Shown here piece after piece: positions 18,956 to 25,842 of a stretch of 64,000 nucleotides of DNA. The DNA is from Nitrospirota bacterium (GTDB lineage Bacteria > Nitrospirota > Nitrospiria > Nitrospirales > Nitrospiraceae). Under the pieces are notes generated by a model. That model did no database searches. It had not been told where the DNA came from and saw only the letters and a program-made list of their open reading frames with translations. The position numbers were made by a program, and so were the translations under genes. The stretch is taken from NCBI GenBank assembly GCA_040755395.1, contig JBFMAX010000006.1, positions 116,843 through 180,842 of the forward strand, in the 5' to 3' direction. Position 1 is the first letter of the stretch, and each line of letters starts with the position of its first letter.

Positions 18956-19306
18956 TTACGCCGCCGTCGCCCGGAAAGGCTCGAACTCCCGGTCCGCCTT
19001 CGCGGCCAGGTAGAAGTCGCTCTCGGTCAATCCGTTGATCTTGTGGGTCCAGACCTCGACCTTGCACTTGCCCCAGGCCAGGTACAAGTCCGGGTGGTGG
19101 CCCTCCGCTTCCGCCACCGCGCCGACCTTGTTCACGAAGTCCAACGCCTGCTTGAAATCCTTGAACGTATAGAGCCGCTCCAGATGGCCGTCTTTGTTGA
19201 GTTGCCAGCCGCGTCCGAGTTCTTTCAGTAATTCCTGGACGCGGGCTTCGGGCAGCGGCGGCACGCCGCCCCGGCAAGGCACGCACTTGTTATCCGCAAG
19301 CCCCAT
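18956..19306 (-). CDS. phhB: Pterin-4a-carbinolamine dehydratase
   Basis: Dehydrates 4a-hydroxytetrahydrobiopterin. The 116-residue product has the PCD signature EAEGHHPDLYLAWGKCKVE, with the catalytic histidines, then THKINGLTESDF. The N-terminal CVPCRGGVPPL with a CxxC is common in bacterial members. No aromatic amino-acid hydroxylase is in the window; in such bacteria the enzyme may act on other pterins or serve molybdopterin metabolism. It is 37 bp upstream of the radical SAM gene in the same direction. Confidence 0.93.
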   Translation of the reverse strand: MGLADNKCVPCRGGVPPLPEARVQELLKELGRGWQLNKDGHLERLYTFKDFKQALDFVNKVGAVAEAEGHHPDLYLAWGKCKVEVWTHKINGLTESDFYLAAKADREFEPFRATAA

Positions 19307-19399
19307 ATGGTTCCTCCTTCACTGCCGTCACAGAAGCAGCGGTACAGTTCGGAAACGTCATTCTAACGGCACCCAGACTGCCCCCGCAACCAGGGTGCC

Positions 19400-20446
19400 T
19401 CAGTCGCCTTCCTCCGCCGCGCCGCCCGACCTTGCCAGATCCTCCGCCTTGATCTTGTCCGGGTTGAACTTGGCTGCGGCCTTCACCATACGATCGAGCG
19501 CCTCATCGAAACTCAACGGGGCGGCATCCTTGGGCCGGAAGCGGATCGGGTTCACCCGCGCGACCACGAAGCTTTTGAGATAAGGACTGGTCAAGCCTTT
19601 GGCCTTCAGCGCTTCGACCTGCTGCGCGATGAGATCATCCAACGCCAGCACGACCTTCGCCCGCTGCCCGCGAACCTCCAGCGCCGCGCGCAGCGGCTGC
19701 TTGAGAAACTCATCCACCCGTTTCAGCACCGGATGGTACGCGCCGCCGCTGAAACGGGGCCGCTCCTCATAACAGAGACCCAGGGTGATCAACGCCGGCT
19801 CCTCGAATTCCAGCGCGTAGGTTTCCTCGGTGACATCGTCCAGACGAGCCAACTCTCGGTACATGCGGATGACCTCGAGGGCCTTCTCCCGCAGGTTGTG
19901 GGCCTTCTCCGTGTTCAACGCGAGGATTTGATAGGCCGCCGACGCTTCCGGCACCACGATCGCCGTGATGCTTTTCGCTCCCAGCGTCCGCATCGCGGAA
20001 AGCCGATGATGCCCGTTCGGCGTCCAGTATTTGACGCGGCTTCCCGACTCTTCGCTCCCCTTACCCCTATATCCCTCTACCTCTCTACCTCCCTCCCGAG
20101 GCGCGCGGACCGCCACGATCGGATCAAGGAAGCGCCCGATCTTCCCGATCACCGCCTCCAGTTTCCGCACGTGACTGTCGGAGAGATTCCGCTGATACGG
20201 CGTCGGCTCGACCAGGTCGATGGGCAACGCCGCGAAGACCAACCACTTTCCGCCATAGGGTTCGCGGTAGACCGACAGGACCTTTCCCCCATCGTTCTCG
20301 ATCGCCCGATGCAGCTCCGCCACGTCGGCAGGCGGCGCGGCGGCCTGCAGCTCGGTTGCGGTCAGGCCGGCCGATGCGCCGGCGGGTTTGCGGCGGCGGC
20401 GGGCCGTTCCGACCGGTTTAGGAGCCTTGAGTTTCCTCTCTGCCAT
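19400..20446 (-). CDS. ParB/sulfiredoxin-like nuclease domain protein
   Basis: 348 residues from the ATG at 20446; upstream extension reads through a palindromic repeat and is unlikely. The N-terminus is a basic tail (KAPKPVGTARRRRKPAG). The ParB-like domain spans about 75-190, with VEPTPYQRNLSDSHVRKLE and WTPNGHHRLSAMRTLGAKS, equivalent to the box II motif of ParB/Srx proteins. Between them lies an oddly low-complexity segment (PREGGREVEGYRGKGSEE) encoded by a CT-rich repeat. No ParA neighbour and no HTH, so this is probably not the chromosome segregation ParB. Confidence 0.8.
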   Translation of the reverse strand: MAERKLKAPKPVGTARRRRKPAGASAGLTATELQAAAPPADVAELHRAIENDGGKVLSVYREPYGGKWLVFAALPIDLVEPTPYQRNLSDSHVRKLEAVIGKIGRFLDPIVAVRAPREGGREVEGYRGKGSEESGSRVKYWTPNGHHRLSAMRTLGAKSITAIVVPEASAAYQILALNTEKAHNLREKALEVIRMYRELARLDDVTEETYALEFEEPALITLGLCYEERPRFSGGAYHPVLKRVDEFLKQPLRAALEVRGQRAKVVLALDDLIAQQVEALKAKGLTSPYLKSFVVARVNPIRFRPKDAAPLSFDEALDRMVKAAAKFNPDKIKAEDLARSGGAAEEGD

Positions 20447-20518
20447 ACGTGGGAGATATGGTAGGCCACCCTCGGAGGAAAAGGAAAGCCCCTCGCCCCG
20501 CCTTGAAAACAACCAACA

Positions 20519-20560
20519 GCTGCCCCCTCCCTCCCCCATCGAAGGGGAGGGTGAGGGAGG
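20519..20560. repeat. CT/GA-rich palindromic repeat
   Basis: CCTCCCCC and GGGGAGG arms around ATCGAA, followed by GTGAGGGAGGG. It is the same class as 13249-13269 and overlaps the leader of the ParB-like gene. Confidence 0.65.
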
Positions 20561-20650
20561 GTCGATTTTCATCCTACAGGGTGAGCCAACGGCTCATGAG
20601 CACTACAGAGGATATGTGGAATGGAAAGTTGAGAACACGGCTGGAAACGA

Positions 20651-20680
20651 CATGGGCTACCCTCCGGAAGGTAGCCCATG
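20651..20680. terminator. Perfect 11-bp inverted repeat (stem-loop)
   Basis: Arms CATGGGCTACC (20651-20661) and GGTAGCCCATG (20670-20680) pair perfectly around an 8-base loop. There is no T-run directly after it, so it is an imperfect terminator or a mobile-element hairpin. It sits just before a stretch resembling the end of an IS200/IS605-type element. Confidence 0.5.
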
Positions 20681-20704
20681 CATGGCGCTTAGGACGCCGA
20701 GTAA

Positions 20705-20930
20705 TCGTATTTTACTTGTTTCGGGTAGACCCGCGCGATTGGGGAGCTGCTGAGGCTTCTGGTCGGGGGAGAACCGGTAACTCCCAGGCGCTTGTGTTCC
20801 TCATGCTCGCCTCAGGTTCTCCGACTTTGTAAGGCTCTAGTCCGGGTGGTCTGTGGTGCCGTGAGGCACAGCCGTTGAAGAACCGGCTAGCATGACCGAG
20901 CAGAAGCCCGCCCTCGACTCGGCGGGCCGC
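20705..20930 (+). mobile_element. Possible remnant of an IS200/IS605 tnpB 3' end with omega-RNA-like hairpins
   Basis: A plus-strand frame ends in SQALVFLMLASGSPTL with stop at 20830-20832, resembling the tails of TnpB proteins. It is followed by two hairpins: GTGCC-GTGA-GGCAC (20856-20869) and GCCCGCC ... GGCGGGC (20906-20927, preceded by AGAA). That layout is like the 3' end and omega-RNA region of IS605-type elements. No RuvC core is left. The call rests on pattern resemblance only. Confidence 0.35.
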
Positions 20931-21169
20931 TCTGGCCAGGTGGAGTACGATCGTCCATCAATCCACCTCCTCCCGTTCGGGAGTCTCCCGGGAGTCTTGA
21001 TGACAGTCGCGCGGTCTGCCGACTCCCTGCACCTGATCAATCACTCGACAGGTTGCAGGGTCTATGTACTCCTCACGGAGGCGAGTGTCAATGGGGTAGA
21101 AAGAGGCTCTGGAAGGGTTCTCGCGCAGACCCGACGCCGCGCAACGCGGGATCGTTTTTCGTTTTCGTC

Positions 21170-21988
21170 CTATACGATCGTGAGATGCTCGAAGTCCACA
21201 TCCGCCGGCGCAGGCGGACAGGTGAGCTTCATGTCCTCCAACGCTGAAACAACCGTGTCGGCGACCACCAGGTTGCGATACCACTTCCGGTTCGCCGGCA
21301 CCACGTACCACGGCGCGCATTCCGTGCTGGTGGCGGAGAGCATGTCCTCGAACGCCTCCATGTATTCGTCCCAGTATTGCCGCTCCTCCAGGTCCCCGGC
21401 ATCGAATTTCCAGCGCTTCTCGGGATCATTCACCCGCTCTTCCAGCCGTTCGCGCTGTTCGTCCTTCGAGATATGCAGAAAGAACTTCAGGATCGTCGTC
21501 CCGTTTCCATGCAACAGCTCTTCGAAAGCGTTGATGCGATCGAACCGCTCCTCGACCCGCTGTCCGGAGATCATGCCGTGCACGCGCGTAATCAGCACGT
21601 CCTCGTAGTGCGAGCGGTTGAAGATCCCGATATAGCCTTTCGGCGGCACCTCCCGATGGACGCGCCACAGAAAGTCATACGCCGACTCGACCGGCGTGGG
21701 AGCTTTGAAAGACGTCACCCGGCACCCCTGCGGGTTGACGGCGCGCATCACCTTCTTGATGGTGCCGTCCTTGCCGCTGGTGTCCATGCCTTGGAGCACG
21801 ATGAGCAGCGCCCGGTCCGCATTGGCGTACAGTCGTTCCTGAAGGCCAGCGACGCTCTTAGCAAGTTTCTTGGTCTTCGCTTTCGCCTTCGCCTTGTCTT
21901 TCGCAGTCTTCTTGTAGGTTCCCGTGTCATCGGGATCGAGTTTGCGGAGCTTGAGCTTCGTACCCGGCTTGACCCGATACTGTTCCAT
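21170..21988 (-). CDS. ppk2: Polyphosphate kinase 2 family protein
   Basis: Transfers phosphate between polyphosphate and nucleotides. The 272-residue product starts at ATG 21988, which has an AGGG site 7 bp upstream; a start 39 bp further up lacks one. Walker A is VLQGMDTSGKDGTIKK, Walker B lies in GIFNRSHYEDVLITRVHG, and a lid-like ERLEERVNDPEKRWKF follows. A Lys/Ala-rich stretch (residues 25-45) precedes the core. The single-domain form can act on ADP/GDP or NMPs; specificity is not readable here. Confidence 0.93.
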   Translation of the reverse strand: MEQYRVKPGTKLKLRKLDPDDTGTYKKTAKDKAKAKAKTKKLAKSVAGLQERLYANADRALLIVLQGMDTSGKDGTIKKVMRAVNPQGCRVTSFKAPTPVESAYDFLWRVHREVPPKGYIGIFNRSHYEDVLITRVHGMISGQRVEERFDRINAFEELLHGNGTTILKFFLHISKDEQRERLEERVNDPEKRWKFDAGDLEERQYWDEYMEAFEDMLSATSTECAPWYVVPANRKWYRNLVVADTVVSALEDMKLTCPPAPADVDFEHLTIV

Positions 21989-22040
21989 GACTTGGCCCTC
22001 CGTCGGGGTGAAGGAAGCGACTTTCATTATCTATCACTAG

Positions 22041-22474
22041 CCGTCGATCCTGGCGGCGCGGAAGCGGGCGAAAGAGGCGGGAGTGGAGAATGTGACCTTC
22101 AAGGTTGCCAAGTCCACGGGCTACCCGGGCAGGGGGTAGGACTTCGTCGCCCACTTCGCCTGCCTGCACGACATGGGCGATCCGGTCGGCGCGGCCGAGC
22201 ACGTGCGTAACTCTCTGGCGCCTGACGGCACCTGTATGATTGTGGAACCGTTCTTGGGCGACAGGACCGAGGAGAACCTCAATCCGATCGGCCGGGGTTC
22301 TATGCCGCCTCGACGACGATCTGCATGCCGGCGTCGCTGGCCTACAAGGGTCCGGCCTTGGGCGCCCAAGCCAGGGAAGCGCGACTACGCGAGGTGGCGG
22401 CGAAAGGGAGCTTCACCCGCTTCCAGCGCGCTACTTAGACGCCGTTCAACCTGGTCCGGGAAGCCAGGCTCTGA
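22041..22474 (+). pseudogene. SAM-dependent methyltransferase, 5'-truncated remnant
   Basis: Homology to class I methyltransferases begins mid-protein with AARKRAKEAGVENVTFKVA, then continues as DFVAHFACLHDMGDPVGAA and LAPDGTCMIVEPFLGDR. A TAG interrupts at 22137-22139, a frameshift near 22294-22300 moves the reading to FYAASTTICMPASLAYKG, a second TAG lies at 22436-22438 and the natural end is TPFNLVREARL at 22474. Four lesions, including the missing 5' half with the SAM-binding loop, make it clearly dead. Confidence 0.85.
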
Positions 22475-22490
22475 ATCCCGTTCCCGTTGG

Positions 22491-22739
22491 TCAGGCCGCG
22501 ATCCGGCTCGATTCGACCTTCACGTCGCTGATGCTGGTGGTCCGGCCGGGTCGCAGTTCCTCGAGCGCGGGAATTTTGTCCGACTTGACCCCCAGGTCCA
22601 GCAAGTATCGGCGCATCCCGTCGTAGCTTGAAAAACTGCGCGAGCGTTTCGGCGCCTTGCCTTCCTCCTTCGGCTCGAAACTCACGTCAAACCGCCCGTC
22701 CTCACGCTTCTTCAGGGTAAACTTCCCTTCGACTTCCAT
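22491..22739 (-). CDS. Small conserved hypothetical protein
   Basis: 82 residues from the ATG at 22739, preceded by GGAGGTGA 4-6 bp upstream. It begins MEVEGKFTLKKREDGRFDVS and contains RSRSFSSYDGMRRYLLDLG. Highly charged, soluble and without cysteine or membrane segments. The beta-hairpin start followed by a helix suggests a small alpha/beta fold. I do not recognise the family. It stands alone at the edge of the second accessory region. Confidence 0.65.
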   Translation of the reverse strand: MEVEGKFTLKKREDGRFDVSFEPKEEGKAPKRSRSFSSYDGMRRYLLDLGVKSDKIPALEELRPGRTTSISDVKVESSRIAA

Positions 22740-23063
22740 CACTTCACCTCCTGGCCAACACGCTATTTGAGTAGCGCGCCGGATGGAGGATTTCAAGAGG
22801 CCTGGCGCCGCCAAGCCCGTTGGGTTTTCCCGTCCCCGGACGGCTCTCCCGACAAAGCGGTTTCTGGCTTCTGCTCATTACGCTGCGCCTCGGTTCGACC
22901 CCGTCGCTTTTTGGGCCGCCTTGTCTTATCCTTCTGCGTATCTGAGCGTTGGGTTGACCATCCAGACCCTGACCAGTTACGCTCCGCAACACGCCTGAGG
23001 CTGCAGTTCTGCAGGCACCTTGCGGAGCATGCGGCCGGACAGCGTGTAAGGAGCCAGCTCGGA
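22740..23063. other. Intergenic region before the restriction operon
   Basis: Divergent upstream region of the small hypothetical gene and hsdR. The hsdR frame stays open upstream to 22767, but the extra residues look non-coding. No clear promoter, repeat or RNA seen. Confidence 0.4.
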
Positions 23064-25364
23064 ATGTCGGCTCTGCAAGGGAAGGGCATGCCGGACTTTA
23101 CGAAGGAAACGGACGCGCGAATTCTGATCGACGACCTGCTCAGACAAGCAGACTGGGACCCGTCCGACAAGTCGATGGTGCTGACAGAGGTAATGGCCAC
23201 GCTGCCTGGCGGCGCAAGCGCCTCGGCCGAAGCGGCTGGGCACGGAGGAGCTTCATTGACCGGAGGAGCGAGTGAACCGAAAGCCGGGCGAGCCGACTAT
23301 GTGCTGCTCGACCGGAACGGGAGACCGCTCGCCATCATCGAAGCGAAACGCACGGCCATCGATCCCTACACCGCTAAGCACCAGGCGCTCCCCTACGCCA
23401 GGAGTCTCGGCGCGCCGTTTATCTTCTTGACCAATGGTGAACTGATCTACTTCTGGGACTACACCAACGACGACGCGCGCATCGTCAACTCGTTTTATTC
23501 CCGGCGCGATCTCGAACGGCTGGTCCACGTCAGGGAGACGCGGCGGCCGCTGGCGACGATCGAGATTCCCGAGTTCTACCTGCGCCAAGGGGAGCAACGC
23601 CGGGTTCGTCCCTACCAGCAAAAGGCTATGCAGGCGCTGGATCAGGCTGTGGAATTGGGCAAGCGCCGGTTCCTTATTGAGCTGCCCACCGGAACCGGGA
23701 AGACGGACCTGATCTGCCTCTACCTTCAGCGCCTCATCAAAGCAGGCCGGGCAGAGCGCGTCCTCTTCCTGGTTGATCGAGACCAACTGGCCAAACAGGC
23801 AATCGAAGCCCTGCAAGACATCCTCAGCCAGTACGGGAGCTACTGGCTCAAGCCCGGCGCGGTTCGCCAAGAAAAACAGATCACTGTCTGCCTACTCCAA
23901 ACCATGATCGGCCGGTATGCGGAGTTCACCAGCGGTTATTTCGACGTCGTCATCGCCGACGAATGCCACCGGTCCATCTATGGCGCCTGGCAAACCGCGC
24001 TAACCCATTTCGATGCCCTGCACATCGGCCTCACCGCGACTCCCTCCGCCTACATCGAACGGAACACTTTCCAGTTTTATCACTGCAAAGACAATCAGCC
24101 GGATTTTGCCTATTCGATTCAGCAGGCGTTTCGCGAGGGCTACCTGGTCCCCTACAAGTTTGCAACTGGCATCACGGTCCTCTTGGCCGAAGGCGCCGAC
24201 GTGGAGGAGGAGCATTACGACCCGGTCGAGTTCGAGCATAAGTGGACCAATGAGGACACCAACCGGAAGATGATGCAAGAATTCGATCGGCTGGCCTGGG
24301 CGCACTATCGGGAGTTGGCGCCAGGGCAGAAGATCGGTCCAGGCAAGGCCATCGTGTTCGCGATTACCAAGCACCACGCGGCCAGGCTCGCCTATTACCT
24401 GAACGAACTGCACCACGAATATAACGGCCGCTACGCCGAAGTCATCACGAGCGACGTCCCGAACGCCGACGACCTCATTCGCAAGTTCAAGCGCGAAGAC
24501 CTCCCGCAGATCGCGGTCAGCGTCGGGATGCTCGACACAGGGTTCGACTGCCGGGAGGTCCTCCATCTGGTCATGTGCCGCCGGGTGCGCAGCCCAATCC
24601 TGTACCAACAAATGCGGGGCCGGGGCACGCGGACCGCTCCGCATATCGGGAAGCGGGGCTTTGTCATCTACGATTTCTTCGGCAACCACGAGTACTTCAA
24701 CGACAGTGAAGCCGACGTGTTCGTCAGCACCGGCGGCGGCCGCGCACCGGGTGGCGAACCGACACCGCCTAGACCGGTGCGCGACCTGATCGAGTTGGGG
24801 TTAGAGGACGAATGGCTTCAGGCGGTGACGTACGTAGAAGTCGGGCCGGAGGGCGAGCGAGTCGATAAACGCGACTATGTGACGAACTGGGAACGCACCA
24901 TTCGTTCCACCGTGGCGGATGATCCTGTCATCCAGAAGATCCGAGCCGGACAGGCGCTCTCGGCCGAGGAAGAAGAGGCGCTGGCCGCGCGGCTGAACAA
25001 CCCCAAGTACTATTTCAATGAAGACAACCTGCGGCGCGCCTACCGGAAGCCAGGCGGCAACTTGGTGGATTTCATCAAGCACGCGCTGGGCTTGGTGAAG
25101 GTGAAGAGCCGCGAAGAAGAGGTGACGGAGAATTTCCAGGCCTGGCTGGTCACGAAATCCCTGACACCGCAGCAGGCCCAGTACCTGTCATTGCTCAAGA
25201 ATCGTGGGATCGTCGGCGGCAAGCTCGAGTTGGACGACCTCTTTAAGCCGCCCCTGTCGATCCTCAACGCGGCCGGCCTGGGCGTCGAGCTGTTCGGCGA
25301 GACGGGGCTTAAGGAAGTCATTCGGGACCTGAACGAATCGGTGTTAGTGAGAAGGTCGGTATAG
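23064..25364 (+). CDS. hsdR: Type I restriction endonuclease/translocase subunit HsdR
   Basis: Motor and nuclease subunit of a type I system, 766 residues. An AAGGAG site lies 10 bp before ATG 23064; the conserved part starts with PDFTKETDARILIDDLL. The nuclease core is ADYVLLDRNGRPLAIIEAKR (D...E-x-K). Helicase motifs are PTGTGKTDL (I), ADECHRS (II, DECH), GLTATP (III) and QQMRGRGTR (VI). The C-terminal region after 600 should bind HsdM. It heads an operon with a small antitoxin-like gene, a broken toxin, hsdM and hsdS. All key motifs are intact. Confidence 0.93.
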   Translation: MSALQGKGMPDFTKETDARILIDDLLRQADWDPSDKSMVLTEVMATLPGGASASAEAAGHGGASLTGGASEPKAGRADYVLLDRNGRPLAIIEAKRTAIDPYTAKHQALPYARSLGAPFIFLTNGELIYFWDYTNDDARIVNSFYSRRDLERLVHVRETRRPLATIEIPEFYLRQGEQRRVRPYQQKAMQALDQAVELGKRRFLIELPTGTGKTDLICLYLQRLIKAGRAERVLFLVDRDQLAKQAIEALQDILSQYGSYWLKPGAVRQEKQITVCLLQTMIGRYAEFTSGYFDVVIADECHRSIYGAWQTALTHFDALHIGLTATPSAYIERNTFQFYHCKDNQPDFAYSIQQAFREGYLVPYKFATGITVLLAEGADVEEEHYDPVEFEHKWTNEDTNRKMMQEFDRLAWAHYRELAPGQKIGPGKAIVFAITKHHAARLAYYLNELHHEYNGRYAEVITSDVPNADDLIRKFKREDLPQIAVSVGMLDTGFDCREVLHLVMCRRVRSPILYQQMRGRGTRTAPHIGKRGFVIYDFFGNHEYFNDSEADVFVSTGGGRAPGGEPTPPRPVRDLIELGLEDEWLQAVTYVEVGPEGERVDKRDYVTNWERTIRSTVADDPVIQKIRAGQALSAEEEEALAARLNNPKYYFNEDNLRRAYRKPGGNLVDFIKHALGLVKVKSREEEVTENFQAWLVTKSLTPQQAQYLSLLKNRGIVGGKLELDDLFKPPLSILNAAGLGVELFGETGLKEVIRDLNESVLVRRSV

Positions 25365-25375
25365 GAGGAAACCAG

Positions 25376-25588
25376 ATGAAACCCGCAGATGCGACCGCAC
25401 AGGTGTTCCTGACCGCATTCGAGGCATTGCCGAAGATGGAGCGAGAAGCCGTGCTGCAACGCTTGTTCGCAACCCCGGCATTGAAAGAGGACCTCCTCGA
25501 TGTGGCGCGATGGTACGAGCGGCGAGCTGAGCGCGCGCTGCCGTACCAGAAGGTACGCCAACGGCTAAAGAAGGCCGGGCGCCTGTGA
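25376..25588 (+). CDS. Putative antitoxin partner of a RelE-like toxin
   Basis: 70 residues with an AGGAGG site just upstream of ATG. It is helical and charged (FEALPKMEREAVLQRLF, then VARWYERRAERALPY). Its stop overlaps the following RelE-like frame as GTGA, the usual antitoxin-toxin layout. It is inserted between hsdR and hsdM. No clear DNA-binding domain is recognisable, so function is assigned by context. As the toxin frame is broken it may now be an orphan. Confidence 0.6.
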   Translation: MKPADATAQVFLTAFEALPKMEREAVLQRLFATPALKEDLLDVARWYERRAERALPYQKVRQRLKKAGRL

Positions 25589-25842
25589 GGTACCGGCTCG
25601 CGATCAAACCTGCGGCCGTGAAGGAATGAGAACGCCTCGACGATCCGTTGCTTCGCCGCATTGACGCGGCGATTCTCAAGCTGGCGGAAAACCCACGCCC
25701 GCATGGCCACAAGAAGCTCACTGGCGTGCCAGTGTATCGAATTCGAATCGGGGCCTACCGTGTCGTGTATGAAGTTGATGACGCCAAAGGACTCGTCACG
25801 GTCGTGACGATCGGTCATCGCCGCGAAGTGTACAGAACATGA
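25585..25842 (+). pseudogene. RelE/ParE-type toxin interrupted by a stop codon
   Basis: From GTG 25585 the frame reads VRYRLAIKPAAVKE, then TGA at 25627-25629, then ERLDDPLLRRIDAAILKLA and the typical RelE end YRIRIGAYRVVYEVDD and VVTIGHRREVYRT. Apart from the stop, every part of a normal ~85-residue RelE toxin is present, so the gene was inactivated recently by a point change. Its end overlaps the hsdM start as ATGA. A downstream restart at 25648 would give a shortened protein lacking the first strand and part of helix 1. Confidence 0.85.

Noticed and set aside
17386..19038. Plus-strand frame of 550 codons opposite the radical SAM gene
   Set aside because: Antisense shadow; the minus frame holds the radical SAM motifs.
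19400..20446. Chromosomal ParB and a parS cluster
   Set aside because: No ParA gene adjoins it, no HTH is visible after the ParB-like domain and I did not see parS-like sites nearby.
22767..23063. Upstream extension of HsdR by 99 residues
   Set aside because: The added residues look non-coding and a ribosome site lies just before 23064.
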